From Bacteroides oleiciplenus YIT 12058 (lineage in GTDB: Bacteria > Bacteroidota > Bacteroidia > Bacteroidales > Bacteroidaceae): DNA of 64,000 nt. The stretch lies in contig NZ_JH992941.1 in assembly GCF_000315485.1 (NCBI RefSeq), positions 868,001 to 932,000 on the forward strand, given 5' to 3'. Position 1 is the stretch's first letter. The number at the start of each line of letters is the position of its first letter. Both the position numbers and the translations under genes were made by a program. Below the pieces are notes generated by a model. That model did no database searches. It was not told where the DNA came from and saw nothing but the letters and a program-made list of their open reading frames with translations. Positions 17,168 to 25,831 of this stretch are shown here, one piece after another.

Positions 17168-19198
17168 TTATTTCTGCAATAAAAATTGTTCCGCACGTCC
17201 CGGTGAGAAGAGTTCCCACAGGGAAGCAACCGTCCAGCCGGGAGCAAAGATATCATTATAATATCCTTTTCCGTTGCGACCGTAGTCCCAATTGGTATGC
17301 TGCACCACTTCCGGGTAATAACCCACTTTAGCAACACCGCACATATGACCTTCATAGGGAAGCAACTGACGCATTGAAGTAGAAATAACCTCAGCAAAGT
17401 CCGAGAAACGGGGTTCATTGTATTCCTTCGAAAGCCAATGCAATACGTCGGCAAACTCGAAGATAAACACATCAATATGGTTATTCTCTACCGAGACATT
17501 CCCCCAACCACGGGTCTGCAAACCAATGTCTCCCAACATCTGGCCTGCTGCAAAAGGAACGTCCCACGTATAGTACCAGGATAAGGCAAAGTAGGCTGCC
17601 TTCTTTGATAATTCGGCATAATGGGCACGCTCGGCACCTTTGGTGACCAAGGCAAGATAGTAAGTGGCAGTAGCGGCATAAAGGGAGGCTTCCTTGTCCT
17701 CGCAATTAGCATCCAAGGTGGAAGAAAAGTAATCGGACTTGGAAATCAGTTCCTTTTCCAGATAGTTCACCGTGTGTTTGGCACTTTCCAGGTAACGCTT
17801 GTCCTTGAAGTATTTATAAGCCATTACCAAAGGCAGGGTAGCCGAAGGAGTACTGCCTCCGGTGCCGTCTACAATAGAGAAGTCATCCTTGAATTTGCGC
17901 GGGAAGCTGCCATCCTCGTTCTGCAGACGAAGGAAACTGTCCAGAATAACCTTCAGGCGCTTCTCCCATTCGGGATGTTTACGCTTATGCTGTTTCTCGT
18001 AATTCAGATAGTTCAAAATGGCATATACGCCCTCCGACTGACGGCGAATACTGAGTTTAGGCTCTTTAAAACCACGATTATAATGTACCACCTCATTGAA
18101 AAAGCCAGCGGGAGAGAAACCATTTTGAAGATAAGTATCAAAGACGCTGTTGGCGCTATTCACCAGTTCAGGGCGGTTCTGCTGCGCACCGTATTCCAAA
18201 GCATTGAAGGCGTTGAGCAGGGTACGGCCTACAAAACCGATTTCAGCAACATCCGTATTATCGCAAGTGGCGGTTTTCAACTCAACCCCCGAATAGTAGT
18301 GGGTGGGCGTAGTATTCACATAACTTTCTACAAAGAAATTGCTTATCACCTCTTTCATACGGTCTACCGTATAAGGAGTATTTACAGGGCGGGGAAGATT
18401 TGTATCATAGCAATACTCCCAAGTACGCTGCACGCACTCCGAGAAGTCGGCAGCATCGATTTCTGATAATTCCCACCTAAGGGTTATGCTGTCTCCTTTG
18501 CGAAGAAGCTGGAAAGCCTCAACTGCAGGAGCCAGAGTCAATTTGCGGATATAGGTTTTAGGAGCTTCCTTATATGGAAATCCGTAAGAGAGAACAGTGG
18601 TACCGTCTACATTCTCGAAACCGGTATAGCCGATGGAAGTCTCACCGGACACAATCACTTCGCCTTCTTTATGGGTGGTCAAGGCTTCTTTATCGAACTT
18701 GTCAATACGGATAACAGACATTGATTTGCCCGTTGCAGGGTTGAAAGCCGCCGTCAACGGGGTACTCAGGCGGTCTTCGCGCACCAGCCAGCTATCGGAA
18801 GTATGGAAGGAAGGAGCCTTCTCGGGTGAACGCAGATTCCGGCGATACCAGAAGCCGGGCATATAGAACTGGCAATCGGAATGGTTGTAGCCTGTCTTGA
18901 TTTGCTCACCATAGTTGAAATAAACATCATCAAGGGCTTTGATGACAACATTGATACGCTGCTTACCATTCTTATCCGTAACCTGCCGCGTAATGACCAA
19001 TGGTAGCTGCTCCGAAGGCTGGCAATTATACACGCCATCCTGTACTTTACGAAGGCTTAATGAATAGTGTTTGGCATCATTCCCCGGAACTTTCAGGGAA
19101 ATGGAAGCTGAAACATCTCCCAGAGAATGCTCCATCGCTCCCGCATTTGCAATGCCTGCTAAAAGCATTACCCCTAAAAACAATCTCTTTAGTCTCAT
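17168..19198 (-). CDS. Exported protein, probable (alpha/alpha)-barrel glycosidase, family unassigned
   Basis: A 676-residue protein with a Sec leader (1-21). The first 270 residues look beta-rich. The remainder carries helical-hairpin repeats typical of (alpha/alpha)6 barrels: LDSFLRLQNEDGSFPRKF, ASLYAATATYYLALVTKG and WYYTWDVPFAAGQMLG, with acidic residues in DGTGGSTPSATLPLV and VENNHIDVFIFEFADV. That fold is shared by GH88, GH105, GH127, GH154 and others; a beta-glucuronidase of GH154 type is one possibility, but no diagnostic motif was recognised. It sits between GH43 and the epimerase in the same operon (22-bp gaps), so it very likely acts on the same glycan. Confidence 0.75.
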   Translation of the reverse strand: MRLKRLFLGVMLLAGIANAGAMEHSLGDVSASISLKVPGNDAKHYSLSLRKVQDGVYNCQPSEQLPLVITRQVTDKNGKQRINVVIKALDDVYFNYGEQIKTGYNHSDCQFYMPGFWYRRNLRSPEKAPSFHTSDSWLVREDRLSTPLTAAFNPATGKSMSVIRIDKFDKEALTTHKEGEVIVSGETSIGYTGFENVDGTTVLSYGFPYKEAPKTYIRKLTLAPAVEAFQLLRKGDSITLRWELSEIDAADFSECVQRTWEYCYDTNLPRPVNTPYTVDRMKEVISNFFVESYVNTTPTHYYSGVELKTATCDNTDVAEIGFVGRTLLNAFNALEYGAQQNRPELVNSANSVFDTYLQNGFSPAGFFNEVVHYNRGFKEPKLSIRRQSEGVYAILNYLNYEKQHKRKHPEWEKRLKVILDSFLRLQNEDGSFPRKFKDDFSIVDGTGGSTPSATLPLVMAYKYFKDKRYLESAKHTVNYLEKELISKSDYFSSTLDANCEDKEASLYAATATYYLALVTKGAERAHYAELSKKAAYFALSWYYTWDVPFAAGQMLGDIGLQTRGWGNVSVENNHIDVFIFEFADVLHWLSKEYNEPRFSDFAEVISTSMRQLLPYEGHMCGVAKVGYYPEVVQHTNWDYGRNGKGYYNDIFAPGWTVASLWELFSPGRAEQFLLQK

Positions 19199-19220
19199 AG
19201 TTACATTTGTTTTATAGTTG

Positions 19221-20225
19221 TTAGAATACTGGTTTATCTGACTCTATCGACGGAGAAGCACCCTTTACAGACGGCCAACCATCCTTCCATTCAATCTTGT
19301 CCATCATCAAGACCCGTCCTTCGGGATTCTTGACGCTCACCGAATGATAGAAGAACCAATCGTTGCCGGCATTATCCGTCACAATCTCAGAATTATGGCC
19401 GGTGCCTACAAAAGCACTATTCTTATGAATCAGGATTTCATGTTTATTGTCGAGCATACTCCCGCCCTTCTTATCAACATAAGGCCCGAAAAGGTTTTTC
19501 GAACGTCCTACTACCGTTGTATATGTGCTGTTCAGTCCTTCACAGCAAGTACCTATTGAAGCAAAAAAGTAGTAATAACCATCCTTTTTGTGAATATAAG
19601 TGCCTTCGTAGGCTGTCCCTGCCACTTTTTGGGGTTTAGAGCCTTCTTTGATGGAAAGTCCGTCATCTGACAGCCCGATAGCATAGATACCCCGGAAACT
19701 GCCCCAAAAGAGATATTTTCGTCCCCCTTCCTCTATGTAGAAAGGATCAATAGAATTCTGCACATTGATTTCATTGCTACGGAACATTTTTCCATGGTCC
19801 GTGAAAGGGCCTTCGGGCTTATCGGCAGTAGCGCATCCGATGCCACAGGTCCACTCTCCTCCCCAAACGGACATGGAATAATAAAGCACGTATTTATCGC
19901 CTATTTTATTAATGTCCGGAGCCCACAGACCTCCCTTTGCTTCAAAGTCGGGACGGGTCTGGTCAGTAAAAGCCGTACCTACATATTCCCAATCCACCAG
20001 ATTCCGAGAACGGTGAATCGGCAGGTTACGGATATTCTCAGTAGCATATAAGTAGAAGTAGCCATCCCCTCCCTTGATTACGGAAGGGTCGGGTAAACTA
20101 TAGTTTATAACCGGATTATGATATACATTCTTCGATTGATCTTCCGGATTATCTTCCGTCTTTGACGATGACGAAGAACATGCTGCCAAACAGCATAATA
20201 CTGATATTATAAATAACTCTTTCAT
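19221..20225 (-). CDS. GH43 glycosidase, arabinanase-like lipoprotein
   Basis: The start at 20225 (MKELFIISVLCCLAACSS) gives a lipoprotein with lipobox Cys at residue 16; the ORF's earlier ATG at 20279 lies within the upstream hairpin and adds no leader. The mature part is a single GH43 propeller: D46 in LPDPSVI (base), GGLWAPDINKIG near 98, D160 in SIDPFYIEE, E207 in AYEGTYIHK (acid). The LWAPDI and SIDP motifs resemble endo- and exo-alpha-1,5-arabinanases and related arabinofuranosidases. It is the first gene after the susD attenuator and the first of the enzyme block. Confidence 0.88.
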   Translation of the reverse strand: MKELFIISVLCCLAACSSSSSKTEDNPEDQSKNVYHNPVINYSLPDPSVIKGGDGYFYLYATENIRNLPIHRSRNLVDWEYVGTAFTDQTRPDFEAKGGLWAPDINKIGDKYVLYYSMSVWGGEWTCGIGCATADKPEGPFTDHGKMFRSNEINVQNSIDPFYIEEGGRKYLFWGSFRGIYAIGLSDDGLSIKEGSKPQKVAGTAYEGTYIHKKDGYYYFFASIGTCCEGLNSTYTTVVGRSKNLFGPYVDKKGGSMLDNKHEILIHKNSAFVGTGHNSEIVTDNAGNDWFFYHSVSVKNPEGRVLMMDKIEWKDGWPSVKGASPSIESDKPVF

Positions 20226-20232
20226 ATGATAG

Positions 20233-20289
20233 AAAAAAATGGAGGTATATTTCTCACAACGTTGGCTCTGTCGCTCCAATATACCTCCA
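20233..20289 (-). terminator. Attenuator hairpin between susD and GH43
   Basis: TGGAGGTATATT at 20240-20251 and its perfect complement at 20278-20289 form a 12-bp stem with a 26-nt loop. On the minus strand it is followed directly by seven T residues (A-run at 20233-20239), and the GH43 ATG lies at 20225. A second weaker hairpin (CTTCC-CGCTA and TAGCGGAAG) lies just upstream at about 20293-20314. The layout would lower expression of the enzymes relative to susC and susD. Confidence 0.75.
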
Positions 20290-20324
20290 ATATTCTTCCC
20301 GCTAACTATAGCGGAAGTGATTGA

Positions 20325-22367
20325 TTAAATCTGATCTTCATCAGCTACAGCTTCTTCCCAGGTATTCCATATAGGAGTAGCAGGATCATATTCCGTATAA
20401 CCTACATTCTGCCACAGCTTGGCATTTTTATTTGCCTCGATAGCATTATAAGGAATCGGCCAATAAATATTATGCTTACCCATAATGAAATTAATGTCCG
20501 TCTTAGTGGCATCAATACGAATCGTTTCTCCCTTGTTATACATACCTTTACGTACACAACGTTGATACCAATAGCTACCGCCATCCAAGTCTGTACCCGT
20601 TTGTTTGTCGAAGGTTTCCACATTATAGGTATTGCCCCATTCATCTGGTCTTCCGCTGCGGGCCAGACAGAGAGATACACGGGTCAACTCTACATTACGC
20701 CACTCTTCATAGAAAAGCTCACGGCCACGTTCATCCATAATATCACCGATAGTTACATTGCCGGTATAGAGCTCAGAGCAATGTGCACGTTGTCTGATGA
20801 TATTCAGGTCGTCCTTAATAGTCGGATCACTCGGGTTGATGTAGAACTTAGCTTCAGCACGAAGCAAGTAAGCTTCTGCCAGACGATAGAGATACCAGTC
20901 GGCAATACTGCCATCGGTAGCACCTTCAAGACCATTGTTTTTAATCAAACCTTGATTGATTACATCATCCAGACAGAAAATGTAATGAGGCACATCAAAC
21001 CAGCGACGGATTGTATCGGAACACAATAATTGTCCCTTTGCGGTAATTAACTTGCCGTCTTTATCGTAGAAGTCTCTGTCGGAATGAAGCATGATGTTCT
21101 GTCCATAAAACTCAGAGTCCACATTGTTGCAACGCAAATTTTCCATGTGCATCCAGTTTCCAGCTTCTGAACTATGGCGCAAATCCGTTTCATCCATCTT
21201 GCCGTTTACAGCCCACAATCCATCCTGATAGAAAGTACTGGTACGGAAAGTAGCAATACCACGTCCTAATCCACGCATATAGTCATATTCCACACGGTAT
21301 TTGCTGTTAGTGCGGTCAAGGTTGTACAACGCCTGTTTGCCGTCGGGCATCTTGATTCTACCATCAAAGAAGAAAGGATACATGATACGCATACTCAACA
21401 TCGGGATAAACGATTCAGCAGACGCTCCACGATTAGGCATACCCATAATAACTTCCTTGTTTGCACCAATCAATTTGTTCTCCGGACGGTGCAAATCCCA
21501 AATCACGTTGCGTGTAATAGGCCAGGAAGTAGGCTCACCACCTTCAAAGAAGGTACCGAAGTTACTTGTCATCAATGAATAGCCGGACTGATCGATCAGA
21601 ATATCCAACTGCTTCTTGGCATCTTCATATCTGCCGAGAGCCAGATACAATTTAGAAAGCAACATACGGCAAGCTCCCTTATTCACCATACCGATATATT
21701 CCATATTCTTTTGCTCAGGTACCCACTCAACGGCAAATTCCATATCAAGCGCCATCTTCTCCAGGATTGCATCCCTGTGAGTAGAATGGTAGCTCAATTT
21801 AGGCGAGGATGGCAATTTGGTAAGCAAAGGCACATTCCCAAACTGGAATACCAATGCATAATACCGATAGGCACGATGGAAATAGGCACGCCCAATGTAT
21901 TCTTTCTTCAAAGTCTCATCCATAGGGACATCATCTATAAACGAAAGCAATGTATTGGCATTTCGGATTCCTTCATATCCTTGTCTCCAAAAGAAATATA
22001 TACTGTTTGTACGCCCTAAGTTTTTTTCTGTACTTTGGTCGCTATTCGAACGCAACATATTATCTACATTATCAAGGAATCCTGATTTATCAGTTGCAGC
22101 AGGCACCATCAAATCAGAAAAAGTGTATTCTGTAGGCAACGCCATCATCTCACGAGAATCTTCGCTCACATAGTTTCTCTTCAATTGACGGTCACAGATA
22201 GCCAACACAGACCTAAGACCCGCTTCTGTAGTAAATACTTCACTAGGCTTGAACATAGCCTGTGGATCAGGTTCCAAAAAACTTTCTTTACAACCGGTCA
22301 GCACCATTGAAGCTCCGGCCATCAGGATAAATCCCTTGCAAATATATTTTTGAATATAGTTTTTCAT
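20325..22367 (-). CDS. SusD-like surface glycan-binding lipoprotein
   Basis: A 680-residue RagB/SusD-family lipoprotein with lipobox LTGC (C26). It shows the family layout: N-terminal TPR-like helices (FTTEAGLRSVLAICDRQL, AYFHRAYRYYALVFQFGNVPLL), a middle binding region and the late DWYLYRLAEAYLLRAEAKFYINPSDPTIKDDLNIIRQRA helix pair followed by ERGRELFYEEWRNVELTR. It would cap the SusC transporter and bind the glycan at the cell surface. At 680 residues it is longer than a typical SusD of about 530-600, suggesting an enlarged binding face. It lies 22 bp after susC. Confidence 0.95.
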   Translation of the reverse strand: MKNYIQKYICKGFILMAGASMVLTGCKESFLEPDPQAMFKPSEVFTTEAGLRSVLAICDRQLKRNYVSEDSREMMALPTEYTFSDLMVPAATDKSGFLDNVDNMLRSNSDQSTEKNLGRTNSIYFFWRQGYEGIRNANTLLSFIDDVPMDETLKKEYIGRAYFHRAYRYYALVFQFGNVPLLTKLPSSPKLSYHSTHRDAILEKMALDMEFAVEWVPEQKNMEYIGMVNKGACRMLLSKLYLALGRYEDAKKQLDILIDQSGYSLMTSNFGTFFEGGEPTSWPITRNVIWDLHRPENKLIGANKEVIMGMPNRGASAESFIPMLSMRIMYPFFFDGRIKMPDGKQALYNLDRTNSKYRVEYDYMRGLGRGIATFRTSTFYQDGLWAVNGKMDETDLRHSSEAGNWMHMENLRCNNVDSEFYGQNIMLHSDRDFYDKDGKLITAKGQLLCSDTIRRWFDVPHYIFCLDDVINQGLIKNNGLEGATDGSIADWYLYRLAEAYLLRAEAKFYINPSDPTIKDDLNIIRQRAHCSELYTGNVTIGDIMDERGRELFYEEWRNVELTRVSLCLARSGRPDEWGNTYNVETFDKQTGTDLDGGSYWYQRCVRKGMYNKGETIRIDATKTDINFIMGKHNIYWPIPYNAIEANKNAKLWQNVGYTEYDPATPIWNTWEEAVADEDQI

Positions 22368-22389
22368 ATTTATTCCTTAGTTAAAAGAT

Positions 22390-25300
22390 TTAGAATGTTA
22401 AGTTAAGTCCCAGTGTCCAGATGCGAGAAGCATAGTTACCTGTTTCCGGGTCACCATAGTATTCCCAGTCCTTTGAACCCCATACAGCGGCATTCCGAAC
22501 CGTGGCATACACCTTAGCACGTTCAACATCCACCTTTTTTGTCCATTGTCTGGGCAGAGTATAACCGATTGAGATATTTTCCAAACGTACAAAAGAACGG
22601 TTATAAAGTCTGCGGGCTCCCTTAGCACCTTCAGGACCTTGTGCCTCGATACGTGCATATTTATTGCTTGGATTATCCACTGTCCAATATTCCTTAGCTT
22701 CTTTATTCACTAAACGGTAAGTCATACCACCACCATCGTCATCATTGTTCAGATACATACTTTCCAAACTCTTATGCCCCATACGAGAGTAAATATTGAT
22801 AGACAACGTCAAGTCTTTCCACAAAGTAAAGTCATTACGCAAAGCCCAGGTTACGGGAGCTGCCGTTTGTCCTTGGAACACCTTGTCGTCATTATTATAA
22901 ATAATCTTCGTCACATTTCCGTTGGCATCATACTCATCGTTGGCCGGATTGTTCCATACCTTCGGATCACCCGGAACTTGACCATATTTCTTTGCTTCAT
23001 CCACTTCATCTTTCTGCCAAATACCAGTCACTTTATAATCCCAAATGGCACTGATAGGTCTGTCAATAAACCAGCCATTGCCCACATAATCGGCTTCTTT
23101 TTTTCCAATTACATTGCCTGAAGCATCCAATACATCTTCGTAGTCACCATACAGATGTTTAATACGATTCTTATTGTATGAAAGGCTGAATGTTGTGCTC
23201 CACTGGAAATTCTTGTTATCAATGTTCAACGTGTTCAAAGCGATTTCAAAACCGTTGTTATCAACTTGTCCCAAGTTGGTTGTGATACTCTCGAAACCTG
23301 TAAAGTTAGGCAAGCGCTGCCCCATAATCATATCCTTGGTACTCATGCGGTAATATTCCAACGTACCGGTTATACGTTCATTCAGGAAGCCAAAGTCCAA
23401 AGCAAAGTTCCAAGACTGTGTCTTTTCCCATTGCAGATTCGGATTTTCCATACGTTGAGCCATCAGGTAGCGCATCAGATACAAATCACCGGAAGATGTG
23501 ATATAACCCTGCATCTTTCCACCACCCGGATAGAGATTAGCAAGAGCTTCATAAGGATTATCCAACGAACGGTTACCATTCTTACCGAAAGATACACGCA
23601 ACTTACCACTACTCATGATGTGAGTGTACGGCTGGAAGAACTTTTCATTGGAGAAAGTCCATGCCAAACCACCGGAGGGGAAGTAAGCGTAAGGATTAGA
23701 AGAACCAAAAGCTGAATAACCATCGCGACGCATAGTGAACGTAGCCATATAACGGTCATCGTAAGAGTAGAATGCACGGGCCATTAAACCGTCGGCAGTC
23801 TGATGTGTGTCGTTACTTTCAAACTTACTAACCGACTTGTCACCATTTTGTGTATTATGGAATCCAAGTACGTCGGACGGCAAGATGTTACGAGCTTCAA
23901 TGCGGTCTTTCCAATATTGAAGTTCTTCGGCTTCCTGAGCCAAAGTCACAATAACGTGATGCTTTTTAGCAAAAGTTTTATCCCAAGTGATGGTATTGTT
24001 CAGAGACCAATCGAAACGTTTAGCTTGCTCACGGTTCGCTCCACGGTCATTCGGATTAGAATTCGGCCGTTCGGCAGACATGAAGTAACGATCGTGGAAA
24101 TACTGCATGCGCGGAGCCGCATTGAATGTATAAGTAATGCCAAACGGCAATTTCAATTTCGCATTGAAAATCGTATTGAATGTAGTATATCCTTTCTGCA
24201 ATTCCAGGAACTGTTTTTCGTAATACCAGTTTGTCAGGTTATTACGGTCATACTGAAACATCAAGGGGTCTTGTACATAATTACCCTCGTCATCCTTAAA
24301 CACTGCATAAGGGCTATTTTCCATGAAACCGCCTTTATTCATGCCGATTTCACCATCCGTACGGTCTTGGAAATTGATATTGGCACCAATTTCAAACCAA
24401 TCCGTCACCTTTGCATTTAATTTAAAGTTTGCACGAACAGAACGGTAAGTATCGTCTACAAAAGCACCTTCATTACGCAAGAAGCCCAATGACATATAGT
24501 AGTCAATCTTCTCACCGGCACCACTGATACTGGCATTATAATCCTGATTGAAGCCCAAACGGAATGCTTTGTCCTGCCAATCCACTGTTTTACCTGCCAA
24601 AAGATTGTCCATCAAAGCTGTATTAGGTCTAAAGCCCAAACGTCTTGCCCAAATGCTCAAGTCCGATTCTCCTTCACTATTGGTAGTATAAGCTCTCCAC
24701 TCTTCCAGAGACACTCCGTCAAGATCATTAGGACTACGGAAGTAACCCGGCTTTGAAGTATATTCATTACCCGGTCTTGAATAAGCAGCATACTCACCCG
24801 TTTCTGCATTTACACCATACGTATTCTTTTCTTTCCAGTCTACAAAATGTTGCATATACTCGCCCGGAGTCTGCCATCTGTCACGATAAGCAGCCTTTTG
24901 AGTCAATCCGATACTGGCTGTAAAGTTGACTGTCGGTTTGCCTTGCTTACCTTTTTTCGTTGATATGATGACAACACCATTAGCAGCACGTGCACCATAA
25001 ACAGCAGCAGCAGAAGCATCCTTCAACACGTCAATCTGTGCGATGTCATCCGGATTGATTTCAGAAAGTTCACCATAAAAGAACATTCCATCAAGAATGA
25101 GCAACGGGTCATTGTGTCCGCCATCGGTGTAAACTGAGCGCTGACCGCGAATGTTCATTGAACCACCACCTTTAGCACCGGCATCACCTTCACCGTAGCC
25201 TACAGTCAAACCCGGCGTACCACGCAAGATGTCTTGTACTGTTTTGGGGTTATCATTAGCGATTTTGTCGGGACGTACTTGTACAACAGAACCCGTAAGG

Positions 25301-25638
25301 TCTTTCTTACGCATCGAACCGTAACCTACTACCACCACTTCTTCCAAAGCTTGAGCATCATCTTTCAACACAACCTTCAGCGGTTCTCCTTTGTACGTCA
25401 CTTCCTGAGTCACCATACCTATATAGGAAATTACCAAAGTAGCTCCCTTCGGTCCACTTATCGAGAAATTACCGTCAATATCGGTAATCGTTCCCGTAGA
25501 GGTTCCCTTTACCATAACATTCACACCTAACAAAGGTTCCTGGTTCACATCTGTTACGGAGCCCTTTATCGCGACATTCTGGGAATGCGCAGTAAGTGCG
25601 AACACACACAAAATTAAAAATAAGATTTTCCTAGACAT
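22390..25638 (-). CDS. SusC-like TonB-dependent outer-membrane transporter
   Basis: A 1082-residue transporter: signal peptide (1-19), CarboxypepD_reg-like domain (VAIKGSVTDVNQEPLLGVNVMV), a TonB-box-like stretch (LEEVVVVGYGSMRKKDLTGSV), plug domain (DILRGTPGLTVGYG, DPLLILDGM, DVLKDASAAAVYGARAANGVV) and a 22-strand barrel ending in an aromatic residue (LGLNLTF). It imports oligosaccharides of the region 1 glycan with the SusD encoded just downstream. It has no N-terminal anti-sigma-interacting extension, consistent with control by an HTCS rather than an ECF sigma/anti-sigma pair. It is preceded by a glycosidase-like gene rather than starting the operon. Confidence 0.96.
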   Translation of the reverse strand: MSRKILFLILCVFALTAHSQNVAIKGSVTDVNQEPLLGVNVMVKGTSTGTITDIDGNFSISGPKGATLVISYIGMVTQEVTYKGEPLKVVLKDDAQALEEVVVVGYGSMRKKDLTGSVVQVRPDKIANDNPKTVQDILRGTPGLTVGYGEGDAGAKGGGSMNIRGQRSVYTDGGHNDPLLILDGMFFYGELSEINPDDIAQIDVLKDASAAAVYGARAANGVVIISTKKGKQGKPTVNFTASIGLTQKAAYRDRWQTPGEYMQHFVDWKEKNTYGVNAETGEYAAYSRPGNEYTSKPGYFRSPNDLDGVSLEEWRAYTTNSEGESDLSIWARRLGFRPNTALMDNLLAGKTVDWQDKAFRLGFNQDYNASISGAGEKIDYYMSLGFLRNEGAFVDDTYRSVRANFKLNAKVTDWFEIGANINFQDRTDGEIGMNKGGFMENSPYAVFKDDEGNYVQDPLMFQYDRNNLTNWYYEKQFLELQKGYTTFNTIFNAKLKLPFGITYTFNAAPRMQYFHDRYFMSAERPNSNPNDRGANREQAKRFDWSLNNTITWDKTFAKKHHVIVTLAQEAEELQYWKDRIEARNILPSDVLGFHNTQNGDKSVSKFESNDTHQTADGLMARAFYSYDDRYMATFTMRRDGYSAFGSSNPYAYFPSGGLAWTFSNEKFFQPYTHIMSSGKLRVSFGKNGNRSLDNPYEALANLYPGGGKMQGYITSSGDLYLMRYLMAQRMENPNLQWEKTQSWNFALDFGFLNERITGTLEYYRMSTKDMIMGQRLPNFTGFESITTNLGQVDNNGFEIALNTLNIDNKNFQWSTTFSLSYNKNRIKHLYGDYEDVLDASGNVIGKKEADYVGNGWFIDRPISAIWDYKVTGIWQKDEVDEAKKYGQVPGDPKVWNNPANDEYDANGNVTKIIYNNDDKVFQGQTAAPVTWALRNDFTLWKDLTLSINIYSRMGHKSLESMYLNNDDDGGGMTYRLVNKEAKEYWTVDNPSNKYARIEAQGPEGAKGARRLYNRSFVRLENISIGYTLPRQWTKKVDVERAKVYATVRNAAVWGSKDWEYYGDPETGNYASRIWTLGLNLTF

Positions 25639-25831
25639 GTTTTTATAGTTATATTAGATTAGAAATTTACGGAAACGCTGTTCCGCATTTATTTTTCACA
25701 TTATGCTTTGCAGGAATACCCCTGCAAGCGGATAGGATTAAATTAAAGTTGACTTTTGTTTATACCATAGGCTTATTTATAGATTTAAAATTAACGAATT
25801 GTCTTTTTCCATAAGAGGTGAGCATGCATGC
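25639..25831 (-). other. Leader region between the DUF4965 gene and susC
   Basis: A 193-bp AT-rich gap with no ORF. It contains a short hairpin (TTGCAGG at 25708-25714 with CCTGCAA at 25721-25727) without a T-run. No TAnnTTTG box was found, so susC may be read from the promoter near 28462, or from an activator-dependent promoter that is not recognisable by eye. Confidence 0.5.
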
